A stretch of 64,000 nt of DNA from Clostridium lacusfryxellense (GCF_018861735.1 NZ_JAHLEB010000010.1:1-64000); one strand, 5' to 3'; shown: positions 44,670 through 53,225, counted from the stretch's first letter. Made by a program: numbers and translations. Notes: generated by a model not told the origin, from the letters alone.

Positions 44670-45710
44670 TTATTTAAAGTAATTATTAGATTCTTCATTT
44701 ATAATTGTTTTCACCCATGAATGAACACTATATTTTTTATAAATATCCTCACTAATAGGTACAAACTTATTATAAAGAAATTCTTCAATATCATCTAAAT
44801 TATTATTTCCCAATATAAATATATTATTTTCATTATAGAAATCATATTTCTTAATATTTGTATTTGTAGTAACCATCTTTCTTTTAGCACCCAAAGTCTC
44901 GATAGTTCTCATGGTCAACCCACTTTGTTTGTTATGTTGCATATCAAATACAGTATTCGATTTTTTAAGAATCGCTGAATTTTCTTGTTCAGATAAGGAT
45001 TTAAATCTAAATTCATTTTTCTTAGCACCTTTAAATTCAGGTACAAAAACCCTATTGTAGTAATATTGTAGAATATTCAAAAACATAAATGAATATACTC
45101 GAATACCCTTTGACTCTAGCTTTGGAAATAACTCATGCATTGTTTTATAGCGATTAGGATGAGCAGTACAAACACTCATGATTTCATATTCTCTATTTGA
45201 AGATTCATTAACATTCTCTTCACCAATCTTTTCATATGGAGTAGTATAAAACAATGGAAGCAGCTCTAGTTTATCCATTTTTTCACAATCATTTGTATCA
45301 AAAGAATATGCCTTATCGAACTGTGCTATTAATCCCTTAGCATTAGGATAAAGAGATAATGTATCCCATGTATAATACACAAATCTTGCTTTCTTATGTG
45401 TGGCTCTAAGCCTTCTAATCATTTCATCTGTAAAAACTTTACCATTGACTATAATAACCAACTCATACTGTTTATTTCTTGTTTCCTCTAAAATATTTTC
45501 AAAATACTTTTTAATTAAGAGGTCTACTATATTTCTTTTAATTTTTATAATTCCTTTTATAAAGTTATTTTCACTTGGCCTATCATTATAATAGTCAACT
45601 TTATAACCTTGTAATTCAAATTCATTAATAATGTGTTTATAATAACCAAAAAAAGGAGAACAAATAAATAATATACGTTTTTCTTTTTTATCCTTTGTAA
45701 TTGAGTTCAT
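44670..45710 (-). CDS. Putative glycosyltransferase, CgeB-like
   Basis: The 346-residue protein opens KRILFICSPFFGYYKHII, a GT-B-like first strand. It has a mid-protein FVYYTWDTLSLYPN segment and an IMSVCTAHPNRYKTM motif before the second domain. The C-terminal part has NTVFDMQHNKQSGLTMRTIETLGAKRKMVTTN (cited in part: SGLTMRTIETLGAKRK), which resembles the donor site of CgeB-type spore and capsule glycosyltransferases. No charged catalytic pair can be named. It lies between a GT4 and an epimerase gene with gaps of 11 and 14 bases. Confidence 0.6.
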   Translation of the reverse strand: MNSITKDKKEKRILFICSPFFGYYKHIINEFELQGYKVDYYNDRPSENNFIKGIIKIKRNIVDLLIKKYFENILEETRNKQYELVIIVNGKVFTDEMIRRLRATHKKARFVYYTWDTLSLYPNAKGLIAQFDKAYSFDTNDCEKMDKLELLPLFYTTPYEKIGEENVNESSNREYEIMSVCTAHPNRYKTMHELFPKLESKGIRVYSFMFLNILQYYYNRVFVPEFKGAKKNEFRFKSLSEQENSAILKKSNTVFDMQHNKQSGLTMRTIETLGAKRKMVTTNTNIKKYDFYNENNIFILGNNNLDDIEEFLYNKFVPISEDIYKKYSVHSWVKTIINEESNNYFK

Positions 45711-45724
45711 AATGTACCAATCCT

Positions 45725-46885
45725 TTATTTCTGAATTAACATACCATTTGCTTTCATTTCTTCTAAAGAAAGCTCAAATTTACCATCTTCTAATAGCAGT
45801 TTGTTATCACTATTTTCTTTTAATACCCAGTTTGCAAATTCTTTCATACCATTCTCAAAAGTATAAACAGGATCAAATCCACATAATTCTTTAGCTCTAC
45901 TTATATCTGCTATGTTATGTCTAATATCACCTTTTCTGAAATCCCCTGAAACTTTTATTTCAGAATTTGACTTATACAATTTCTTCAATGTTTCTGCAAC
46001 TTGTATAACAGATATATTTTCTCCACTACCTACATTTATATGTTGGTAATTAGTAGAATCATTTTCAACCGCATTACAGGTAGCTGCTGCTACATCACTA
46101 ACATGAACAAAGTCTCTACTTTCTTTTCCATCCTCAAAAATATTAATGTTTTGGTTTTTCAATAACATTTTAGAGAATATTGAAAGGATACCCGTATAAG
46201 GATTATTTAAAGATTGTCCAGCACCATATACATTTTGATATCTATAAATAGTATAAGGTATATCCATTGTAGGACACATTACCTCAAGCATTTTTTCTTG
46301 TGCAAGTTTTGTATATGCATAAAAAGAAATAGGTGTTAAGGTACACTCTTCTGTTGTAGCCTTAAGTTCAACATTTCTACCACATACAGGACATTTCACT
46401 TCAAAATCTCCATTATTCATATCATCAATCTCTCTAGATTTAGGAACAATTATACCATGCTCTTTGCAAAAATACATTCCTTCTCCATAAACAGAACGTG
46501 ATGATGAAAGTATTATTTTCTTTATAGGCAATTTATTCTTTAATATAACTTGAAGTAAATTTGATGTTCCTTTGATATTTACATCAGTATATCTATTAAT
46601 CTCATACATAGACTGGCCTGTCCCAGTTTCAGCTGCAAGGTGGATTATATAATCTACTCCAACAAGCGCCTTTTCTAAATCTAAGCTATTTCTAACATCA
46701 CCTTTTATAATCTCAGCTTTATCTTTTATATTTTTATAAAGATATGAATCTTCATAATTACTTCCATGAATTTGCTCTGAAAAATTATCAAGAACAACTA
46801 TCTCATACTTTCCTTTTCTATATAAGTTATCAACTATAGAATTCCCTATAAACCCTGCCCCACCTGTTATTAATACTTTACTCAT
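45725..46885 (-). CDS. SDR sugar epimerase with zinc-knuckle insertion (dTDP-L-rhamnose 4-epimerase-like)
   Basis: This extended SDR of 386 residues has TGGAGFIGNSIVDNLY and the YAYTKLAQEKM active-site YxxxK. Between the Ser of SSSRSVYGEG and that Tyr it carries an insertion with Cys in YFCKEHG and a CPVCGR knuckle, about residues 138-172. Similar insertions occur in WbiB-type dTDP-L-rhamnose 4-epimerases, which form dTDP-6-deoxy-L-talose. Other 4-epimerases cannot be excluded. The downstream SDR gene and the upstream glycosyltransferases suggest one sugar pathway. Confidence 0.7.
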   Translation of the reverse strand: MSKVLITGGAGFIGNSIVDNLYRKGKYEIVVLDNFSEQIHGSNYEDSYLYKNIKDKAEIIKGDVRNSLDLEKALVGVDYIIHLAAETGTGQSMYEINRYTDVNIKGTSNLLQVILKNKLPIKKIILSSSRSVYGEGMYFCKEHGIIVPKSREIDDMNNGDFEVKCPVCGRNVELKATTEECTLTPISFYAYTKLAQEKMLEVMCPTMDIPYTIYRYQNVYGAGQSLNNPYTGILSIFSKMLLKNQNINIFEDGKESRDFVHVSDVAAATCNAVENDSTNYQHINVGSGENISVIQVAETLKKLYKSNSEIKVSGDFRKGDIRHNIADISRAKELCGFDPVYTFENGMKEFANWVLKENSDNKLLLEDGKFELSLEEMKANGMLIQK

Positions 46886-46922
46886 CTTTTCTTTTCTCCT
46901 CTCTGTTTATAATTAGGAACCC

Positions 46923-47765
46923 CTACTTCTTAGCAGTTGCGCCTAGAATGCTTTGTATTTTAGTATTGTCTCCCCATACTGCTGGTGAATCATATTTTCT
47001 ATCAGGAAAAACACCATATTCTAATTTTATCTTAAAATTATTTTCTTTAATAAATTCTTCAACCCTTTGCGCAAGTGAAATCGGATTACCCGAACAACAA
47101 TTAATTATACCTTTAATTTCTGATTGTGTTGACGTTGCAACTATTTGCTCTGCTAAACCTTCAATGCTAATAAAATCATATTTATTTTTACCAGTAGTAA
47201 ATGGAAAATTAGCTTTACCTTCCATTTCCGCTTTTGTAATTTTAGAAAATATAGAGTTACTTTTTAAATCGTCACCAATTATATAATACCCTCTTAACCA
47301 TTGAAGAACTATTTCATCGTCTTTGGTCAACAGTTCGAGAGCTTGCCTTAAACTATTCTTAGCTATACCATATAAGCTCGAAGGGTTAGTTGGTGAATTC
47401 TCATCAATAGCACCTTCCCAATATCCAACCTCATGCATTGTACCCATAACTGATAAATGTTTAAGTCCTCCACTTATCATATTACTTAGAAATGTATAAT
47501 GATTATACAAATCTTCAATATGAGTTTGTGAATTATGAACAAATCCATTTCTCCATGCCATGTGTATACATATATCTGGTTTTCCTAGTTTCTCATATAT
47601 ATCTTCTTCTCCATTAAATATGGGTGTATATATTTTATTAGCTCTTTCATCTACTCCGTCAAATCTAAAATCACAGGCATCAACTTCATACCCATGATTT
47701 AATAACGTTTCTACAATATGGCGACCAATATATCCATTGGCACCTGTAACTAAAACCTTTTTCAT
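46923..47765 (-). CDS. NAD(P)-dependent SDR, dTDP-4-keto-6-deoxyhexose reductase-like
   Basis: The 280-residue protein has VTGANGYIGRHIVETLL, then IHMAWRNGFVHNS, VMGTMHEVGYWEGAI and YGIAKNSLRQALELL with the YxxxK pair. This form resembles the Tll-type dTDP-6-deoxy-L-talose-forming reductases and related UDP-sugar SDRs. It is adjacent to the zinc-knuckle epimerase and may reduce a 4-keto sugar derived from RfbB. The identification is by motif resemblance only. The 51-base gap before it in transcription order is largely filled by a 16-bp tandem repeat. Confidence 0.65.
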   Translation of the reverse strand: MKKVLVTGANGYIGRHIVETLLNHGYEVDACDFRFDGVDERANKIYTPIFNGEEDIYEKLGKPDICIHMAWRNGFVHNSQTHIEDLYNHYTFLSNMISGGLKHLSVMGTMHEVGYWEGAIDENSPTNPSSLYGIAKNSLRQALELLTKDDEIVLQWLRGYYIIGDDLKSNSIFSKITKAEMEGKANFPFTTGKNKYDFISIEGLAEQIVATSTQSEIKGIINCCSGNPISLAQRVEEFIKENNFKIKLEYGVFPDRKYDSPAVWGDNTKIQSILGATAKK

Positions 47766-47783
47766 ATATCAACACTCCTAAAT

Positions 47784-47831
47784 TTTATATTATAGATCTT
47801 TTATATTATAGATCTTTTATACTATAGAATT
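47784..47831. repeat. Three tandem copies of a 16-bp unit across a stop codon
   Basis: TTTATATTATAGATCT occurs twice exactly (47784-47799, 47800-47815) and once as TTTATACTATAGAATT (47816-47831). The third copy holds the stop codon and last codons of the phosphoglycosyl transferase gene, and the other two fill the gap to the next gene. Confidence 0.85.
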
Positions 47832-48416
47832 TTTAGACTTATTCTTTTTTTGGCCCTCATCATTTACTCCCTCAGCTTTTAAAACCTTAAATACTGTACT
47901 AAATAGTATTTTTATATCAAGCATAAATGATTTATTTTTTAAATAATATAAATCATAATCAGTTTTTTCACGGTCATCATTATTATCTCGCCCATTAATT
48001 TGCGCCCAACCTGTAACTCCTGGTAATAATTTATGAACTCCTACCTTTGTTCTCATATCCTTAAGTTTCTTTTGATTAAATAGTGCAGGTCTTGGTCCCA
48101 CAAAAGTCATATCTCCTTTAAGAGTATTAAGTAGTTGTGGAAGTTCGTCGATGCTAGTTTTTCTTAAAACTTTTCCAATGCTTGTTATATAACTCTTCGA
48201 ACCTTCTAGTTTATCAGTTGCTACATTGGGAGTCCCAACTTGCATTGACCTAAACTTATAGAACTTAAAAAGCTCATTGCCTTTACCTATTCTCATCTGA
48301 GTAAAAAGTACTGGACCTTTTGAGTTTAACTTTATCAAAACTCCTACAATCAAAAGTATTGGTGATAAGATAATTAATATGATTAAACTAATTATAACAT
48401 CTAAAATTCTTTGCAT
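47817..48416 (-). CDS. Initiating phosphoglycosyl transferase, PglC type
   Basis: This is a small monotopic enzyme of 199 residues. It has one N-terminal re-entrant helix (about residues 3-27), FYKFRSMQ, the catalytic pair in TSIDELPQLLN, VGPRPAL and PGVTGWAQINGRD. PglC-like enzymes transfer a sugar phosphate, typically an amino-deoxysugar or GlcNAc derivative, to undecaprenyl phosphate. The neighbour upstream is a PglF-like 4,6-dehydratase, which fits a 2-acetamido-6-deoxysugar as first sugar. It is distinct from the other initiator at 16182-16862. AGGAGG precedes the ATG. Confidence 0.9.
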   Translation of the reverse strand: MQRILDVIISLIILIILSPILLIVGVLIKLNSKGPVLFTQMRIGKGNELFKFYKFRSMQVGTPNVATDKLEGSKSYITSIGKVLRKTSIDELPQLLNTLKGDMTFVGPRPALFNQKKLKDMRTKVGVHKLLPGVTGWAQINGRDNNDDREKTDYDLYYLKNKSFMLDIKILFSTVFKVLKAEGVNDEGQKKNKSKNSIV

Positions 48417-48439
48417 AATTTCCTCCTACATCTTCTTAA

Positions 48440-50329
48440 TTACTCTGCTGCTTCTGCTTCTTCCGCTGCAATTTCAGGTTCTAAAACATTTGCAGTTCTA
48501 TTATATGTTGGAACTATGTCTTCTATTTTTTTGTAAAGTAATTCTAAATCATCTTTCTCGATAATCACAGCTAATTCATTCATTCGCTCTTTCATTACAC
48601 TTAAATCACTAAACGTTGGTTTCCCAATAAAAATCTTTTCATGTTTAGTATTTATAAGCCCTTCTTCACTCATTAGAAGCTCTTCATAAAGCTTTTCACC
48701 TGGTCTTAGACCTGTGACCTCTATTTTTATATCTACATTAGGCTCGAACCCTGAAAGCCGTATTAAATCCCAAGCTAGATCATATATCTTAACAGGTTTA
48801 CCCATATCAAGAACAAATATTTCTCCACCTTGTGCATAAGCTCCGGCTTGAAGCACTAATTGTGATGCTTCTGGTATTGTCATAAAGAACCTTGTTATAT
48901 ATTTATTAGTAAGTGTAACTGGCCCACCATGAGCTATTTGGTTTTTAAATAGTGGTATAACTGAACCATTACTCCCTAGTACATTTCCGAATCTAACTGC
49001 TACAAATCTAGTCTCACTTATATTATCCATAGATTGTATAATCATTTCACACATTCTCTTAGTAGCACCCATAACGTTAGTTGGGTTTACTGCTTTATCT
49101 GTAGAAATCATTACAAATCTCTCTGCATTAAACCTATGAGCACAACTTGCAACATTAAAAGTTCCAAACACATTGTTTTTTATAGCTTCCATAGGACTTT
49201 CTTCCATTAGCGGAACATGTTTATGAGCAGCAGCATGAAAAATAATATTTGGTTTATATGTTTCAAAGACATTCTCAAGTCTTAGTTTATCTCTAACTGA
49301 TCCTATTAATACTTTCAAATCTAATTCTGGATACTTATATTGAAGTTCCATTTGTAGATCATACGCATTATTTTCATATATATCAAAAATAATTAGTTGC
49401 TTTGGTCCAAATTTTATAATTTGTCTACATAATTCAGAACCAATAGAACCACCACCGCCTGTTACTAAAATCACTTTATCATGAATGTACCCTGCGATAC
49501 CATCCATATCAAGAACCACCGCTTTACGTCCAAGTAGATCCTCAATATCGACTTCTCTAATTTGACTTAAAGAAGATTTCCCGTTTATTATTTCATACAT
49601 ACCTGGAATAATTTCTATCTTACAAGTGGTTTTTTTACATATCTCTAAAATTGCACTTTTATCCTCGTCTCCGATTGTTGGAATTGCTAAAAGTATTGTA
49701 TCTATACCTTTTTCCTTTGCTATGGTTGGTATATCGTTCCTGCTTCCAAGAACCTTTACCCCCATAATGTTGTTTCCTTTTTTGTAATCTTCATCATCAA
49801 TTACAGCTACAGGTCTATATTTACTCTGATTGCTGCCCTTCATCTCTTTAATTACCATAGCTGCTGCTTCTCCAGCTCCAATAATCATTACTCTCTTTCG
49901 ATCATTCTTATTTGCATTCCAATTTATTATACTCTCGAATCTAGCGAAGATTCTAAAGGACATTCTTAAAACAAGTATAAAGATTATAATAAAAGCACAA
50001 GCTATTATACTTACACCATATGCAAATCTATGACCAATGATCCTAACAAATATTATGGTTGCTACATTCGCAGTAAGGCACGCGGCAATAGCAAGCATAA
50101 ATTCATCTATACTCGCATAACTCCAAAGACTATCGTAGAGCTTAAAGATAAAAAAACAACCTATATATATAACCGTTACAATTAATGCCACCGTTTTATA
50201 ATCATTTGCATAAAACATGAAATTTCTAAAATTATATCTATAAAAGAACCCTAGTATATATGCCACGTTGATTAGTGCTGCATCACTAAGAATTAGTATC
50301 GGCTTTTTCCATTTTCCTAAATTCTTCAT
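48440..50329 (-). CDS. Membrane-anchored nucleotide-sugar 4,6-dehydratase (PglF/CapD/WbpM family), copy 1
   Basis: The 629-residue protein has four or five N-terminal membrane helices (about residues 12-130), a first Rossmann domain with IIGAGEAAAMVIKEM, and a second with VTGGGGSIGSELCRQI. The active-site segment is MISTDKAVNPTNVMGATKR, where Met replaces Tyr as in WbpM-type enzymes. It should turn UDP-GlcNAc into the 4-keto-6-deoxy derivative. The ATG at 50329 follows AGGTGG at 6 bases, whereas an upstream in-frame start lacks a site. It ends in an Ala/Glu-rich tail absent from copy 2 at 53466-55331, which is otherwise almost the same protein. Confidence 0.92.
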   Translation of the reverse strand: MKNLGKWKKPILILSDAALINVAYILGFFYRYNFRNFMFYANDYKTVALIVTVIYIGCFFIFKLYDSLWSYASIDEFMLAIAACLTANVATIIFVRIIGHRFAYGVSIIACAFIIIFILVLRMSFRIFARFESIINWNANKNDRKRVMIIGAGEAAAMVIKEMKGSNQSKYRPVAVIDDEDYKKGNNIMGVKVLGSRNDIPTIAKEKGIDTILLAIPTIGDEDKSAILEICKKTTCKIEIIPGMYEIINGKSSLSQIREVDIEDLLGRKAVVLDMDGIAGYIHDKVILVTGGGGSIGSELCRQIIKFGPKQLIIFDIYENNAYDLQMELQYKYPELDLKVLIGSVRDKLRLENVFETYKPNIIFHAAAHKHVPLMEESPMEAIKNNVFGTFNVASCAHRFNAERFVMISTDKAVNPTNVMGATKRMCEMIIQSMDNISETRFVAVRFGNVLGSNGSVIPLFKNQIAHGGPVTLTNKYITRFFMTIPEASQLVLQAGAYAQGGEIFVLDMGKPVKIYDLAWDLIRLSGFEPNVDIKIEVTGLRPGEKLYEELLMSEEGLINTKHEKIFIGKPTFSDLSVMKERMNELAVIIEKDDLELLYKKIEDIVPTYNRTANVLEPEIAAEEAEAAE

Positions 50330-50418
50330 AATTATCCACCTTTTCTTAATATCAATATATATCATTTAAAGTATAAATTGACATTTAATATATTAATTTT
50401 TCATTTCCACTACGAATT

Positions 50419-50424
50419 AGTATA
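50419..50424 (-). promoter_or_regulatory. Extended -10 promoter of dehydratase copy 1
   Basis: The minus strand reads TATGGTATACTAATTCGTAG, with TG-G-TATACT. The same sequence, with its flanks, precedes copy 2 at 55417-55422. A TTAACA-like hexamer lies 20 bases upstream, too far for a normal -35. Confidence 0.55.
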
Positions 50425-50636
50425 CCATAATACCTCTCGATAAGTGTTAATCTTTTATGAAACTTATATTCTCAGAATAAAATTTTTTTTTCATTTACAT
50501 ATATTTGTTCTATTATTAACTAAATATAACCTAATTTTACACACTTAGTCCATTTTAATTATAACTTGCTTAGGTAAACAGTATTATATGGAGATTTTAT
50601 AAAAATAAATCATAAGAAATTTACGTTGATAAGCTT

Positions 50637-50670
50637 GGGGGTATACGCTTAGGGGGTGTGGGGGGAGAGG
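50637..50670 (+). other. G-rich tract, possible G-quadruplex
   Basis: Runs of five, five and six G residues stand at 50637-50641, 50652-50656 and 50660-50665, with GAGG after. Such a tract is very unusual in this AT-rich sequence. Three long G runs plus a short one could form a quadruplex on the plus strand. Confidence 0.45.
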
Positions 50671-50758
50671 TGTTTGATGTTAGTTTTGGACATTTTATAT
50701 TAATAGAAGGAATAGTTTTTTTGGATAACCCGTATTGGACTCTTCTAGACGTATTAAT

Positions 50759-50988
50759 TTCTCTGGAGTGACTTGCAATAAGAGATGCAGAAACTATTAA
50801 ATTCGGTTTAGCAATTCTTCTTTTGCGACTGTAAAACTCTCGTAAGGCAGCCAGGAAGGCTGCCTAGCGAACCTGAGACAGGACGTCGAATGTGAGCGTT
50901 AGAGAGTTTTACATAAGCAAAAGATTAGAATTCCTTAATCTAATTTCCAGTTTCAAATTCTTATTGCAAGGCAGCAATGAGAATTCAA
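50759..50988 (-). repeat. Near-palindromic repeat element, copy A
   Basis: This is a 230-bp element with two long imperfect inverted arms. Examples are TGTAAAACTCTC at 50830-50841 against 50902-50913, and GCAATAAGA near the left end against TCTTATTGC near the right. It has an inner GGCAGCC/GGCTGCC hairpin and a 35-nt core at 50864-50898. Read on the minus strand it aligns end to end with copy B, with the core 33/35 identical and the arms about 75 percent by eye. It contains no gene and ends at the stop codon of the YihY-like gene. Confidence 0.8.
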
Positions 50989-51821
50989 TACTTTTTGCAC
51001 TTTGGTTTTTCTTTGCCTTGTTTCTCGAAAGCAATTAATGCGTTAACTTCTCCTCCGAATAGTATTATTATAGAAATTATATAAAGCCATAACATTAGCA
51101 CTATTACTGCACCTATTCCACCATATATACTAGAGTAATTGCTAAAATTATTTACATAATACGCAAACCCTAAAGAAGATATTAACCAACCTAATGTACT
51201 AACTATGGATCCAGGCAATACTTCTTTCCATGTAAGTCTTCTACACGGGGTAAAATGATATAATGAAGCAAATATAAATGCCATTCCACATAGCGATACC
51301 AAATACCTTATAATATCCCAATTTAATATGAAGTTACCAGACAAATTTAACTTTGTTGCAATAATTCTTCCTATCATTCGTCCAAATACAACTAAGGATA
51401 CTGCTACAATAATTGATAACACGAGACCTAACAGGAACAATATAGATATAACTAGTATTTTCCAATAAGGCCTTGTTTCTTCCTCATCATAAGCTTTATT
51501 TAATCCTTTTATTACAGCTCTAAAGCCGCTTGACCCTGACCAAATAGCACCTATTATACTTAATGATAATAAATTTCCACTTGTTGAACCCAAAACATTA
51601 ACAACAGTATTGTAAATTAAATCAAAAGTACTTTTAGGCATTATTTGTTGTAGATACACAAGCACATCTGTGCTTTCTAAATTGCTATAACCTAATAAAC
51701 TAATAAGAAGCAATAAAAACGGGAAAAATGATAACAGTAAATCATAAGCAAGTTGAGCTGCTAATGCAGCGATATCGTCATCTATAACTCTACAAAAGAG
51801 ATCTTTTATACTTTTTAACAT
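50985..51821 (-). CDS. YihY/BrkB family membrane protein
   Basis: The 278-residue protein has about six membrane helices and the family markers RVIDDDIAALAAQLAYDLLLSFFPF (cited in part: AALAAQLAYDLLLSFFP), GSSGFRAVIKGLN, WKEVLPGSIVSTLGWLISS and YGGIGAVIVLMLWLYI. The function of this family is unsettled, despite old naming as ribonuclease BN. The ATG at 51821 has AGGGTGG seven bases upstream and is preferred over a start 11 codons earlier. The last residues are lysine-rich and are encoded right up to palindromic element A, so the C-terminus may have been trimmed or altered by it. Confidence 0.88.
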   Translation of the reverse strand: MLKSIKDLFCRVIDDDIAALAAQLAYDLLLSFFPFLLLLISLLGYSNLESTDVLVYLQQIMPKSTFDLIYNTVVNVLGSTSGNLLSLSIIGAIWSGSSGFRAVIKGLNKAYDEEETRPYWKILVISILFLLGLVLSIIVAVSLVVFGRMIGRIIATKLNLSGNFILNWDIIRYLVSLCGMAFIFASLYHFTPCRRLTWKEVLPGSIVSTLGWLISSLGFAYYVNNFSNYSSIYGGIGAVIVLMLWLYIISIIILFGGEVNALIAFEKQGKEKPKCKKY

Positions 51822-52140
51822 GTAGTCGCCACCCTTCTCGGTTTTCAAATTCAATTATTTAAGATGCCTAATTAACTAAGGCTTAATTTTCAATCTTTAG
51901 TAATATTATTTGCTTACTTTATACTTTCATTATATACCATCTGCAATGGCACTACATTTATATAATATGTATTATATAAGGATAATATTAGTATGCAATA
52001 AATTTCTCGCTATAATACATCTAAATAATATTGGTTTGACTTCAATAGTACGCTATAATATGACTATATATATGAAGGGGCATTTTATCGCCTTACTAAA
52101 ACCAAGTTATAATTTAATAAATAAAAAGGAGGCAAACGAT
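51822..52140. other. Divergent intergenic region with the nitrilase-gene promoter
   Basis: This region separates the minus-strand YihY-like gene from the plus-strand nitrilase-family gene. A frame extending upstream of the nitrilase ATG is open but shows no coding character. The only signal I can name is the promoter at 52031-52059. The rest is AT-rich. Confidence 0.5.
52031..52059 (+). promoter_or_regulatory. Promoter of the nitrilase-family gene
   Basis: TTGGTT at 52031-52036 and a perfect TATAAT at 52054-52059 are 17 bases apart. The start codon at 52141 lies about 75 bases beyond the predicted transcript start. Confidence 0.55.
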
Positions 52141-52941
52141 ATGAAATTAGCATTAGCCCAGATGGAAATTACCTTTGAAGATAAAACCAAGAATAAAGAA
52201 ACCGCTATTGAATTTATAAAGCAAGCCGCTGACCAAAATGTAGATATGATCTTATTTCCTGAAATGACTTTAACGGGTTTTTCTATGAATACTTCTCTTG
52301 TAGGGGAAGATAATAATGAAACTATAGAATTCTTCAAGAAATTGAGTTCTGAATTTAATATAACCATAGGGTTTGGATATGTACAAGGCACCACTAATTG
52401 TAGAAATAACTTTTCTGTAGTCTCGCCTCAGAAAGTACCCGGAGACGCACCTACTAGTGTAGAACTTGTAAACTACACTAAAATACATCCTTTCTCCTTT
52501 GGATCAGAAAGCAAATTTTATGAAAGTGGAAATGAAATCAAATTATTCAATGCTTTCGGTTTTACCATCGCACCTTTTATCTGTTACGATTTACGTTTTC
52601 CTGAAATATTTCAGATAGCTTCAAAAACTGCAACCTTAATTACTGTTGCATCCACTTGGCCAATGAAACGCCGTGAACACTGGATCACTCTTTTAAAAGC
52701 GAGAGCCATAGAAAACCAATGTTACATTGCTGGGATTAATAGGGCTGGAGAAGAAAATGGTCTTATCTATAGTGGCGACTCCATGATTATAGATCCATTA
52801 GGGAATATAGTCAGTAGTCTTTATATGGAGGAAGGTTTGGTTATAGCAGATATCTTACAAGATGATGTTATTAAGATTAGGGAGAGGTTTAAACTTAAAG
52901 AAGATAGAAAAGATAGTTTGTATTGCAGTTTATATAGGTAA
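52141..52941 (+). CDS. Carbon-nitrogen hydrolase (nitrilase superfamily amidase)
   Basis: The 266-residue protein has the complete nitrilase triad: E41 in LFPEMTLTG, K114 in NYTKIHPF and C148 in FICYDLRFPEIF. Members hydrolyse small amides such as omega-amides of ketoacids or deaminated glutathione. Length and motifs fit the NIT2/YafV-like branch, but the substrate cannot be fixed. The ATG at 52141 follows AAAGGAGG and is chosen over an upstream in-frame ATG that would add about 77 residues of non-family sequence. Together with the YihY-like gene it is enclosed by two inverted copies of the palindromic element. Confidence 0.9.
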   Translation: MKLALAQMEITFEDKTKNKETAIEFIKQAADQNVDMILFPEMTLTGFSMNTSLVGEDNNETIEFFKKLSSEFNITIGFGYVQGTTNCRNNFSVVSPQKVPGDAPTSVELVNYTKIHPFSFGSESKFYESGNEIKLFNAFGFTIAPFICYDLRFPEIFQIASKTATLITVASTWPMKRREHWITLLKARAIENQCYIAGINRAGEENGLIYSGDSMIIDPLGNIVSSLYMEEGLVIADILQDDVIKIRERFKLKEDRKDSLYCSLYR

Positions 52942-52944
52942 CCA

Positions 52945-53185
52945 ATGAAGATTCTCCCGAGAGCCTTGAAATAAGAGTTTAAAATATGAAATTTCATTAA
53001 GAAATTCTAGACTTTTGCGAATATAAAATTCTCTGCCGCTCACATTCGCCGTCCTGGCTCAGGTTCGCTAGCCTGCACGTCCTGTGCAGGCTCACGAGAA
53101 TTTTATATTTGCAAAAGAAGAATTTCTAAATGGAATTTCAATGTTTTTGCACTTCTTATTTTTAGTCACTATGGAGAATCTTCAT
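52945..53185 (+). repeat. Near-palindromic repeat element, copy B
   Basis: This 241-bp element begins ATGAAGATTCTC and ends with the exact inverted copy GAGAATCTTCAT. Inside, arms such as ATAAAATTCTC and GAGAATTTTAT pair, then comes the conserved 35-nt core (53037-53071, GCTCACATTCG then CGTCCTG and CTCAGGTTCGCTAG), and a GCCTGCAC/TGTGCAGGC hairpin. It starts 4 bases after the nitrilase stop codon. The right arm is repeated nearly exactly in copy C. Confidence 0.85.
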
Positions 53186-53225
53186 ATTTTATATTATGAA
53201 TTGGTTCGTAAGCTTATTTCATGTA

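Larger units (their letters stand above)
50330..50984. other. Non-coding interval with promoter, G-rich tract and palindromic element A
   Basis: No gene is evident. In order, the stretch holds the promoter of the 4,6-dehydratase gene (-10 at 50419-50424), AT-rich sequence, an isolated G-rich tract (50637-50670), and the large near-palindromic element at 50759-50988. That element reaches the stop codon of the YihY-like gene. Confidence 0.6.

Noticed and set aside
47784-47831. The 16-bp tandem repeat as a small CRISPR array
   Set aside because: Units are directly adjacent with no spacers, too short, and no cas gene is present.
51910-52140. A longer N-terminus for the nitrilase-family protein
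   Set aside because: The extra 77 residues have no family match, the promoter lies inside them, and AAAGGAGG stands correctly before the ATG at 52141.
50759-53185. The palindromic copies as terminal repeats of an insertion sequence
   Set aside because: No transposase or remnant lies between or near them, and the elements are far longer and more internally symmetrical than IS ends. A cassette remains possible, as noted in findings.
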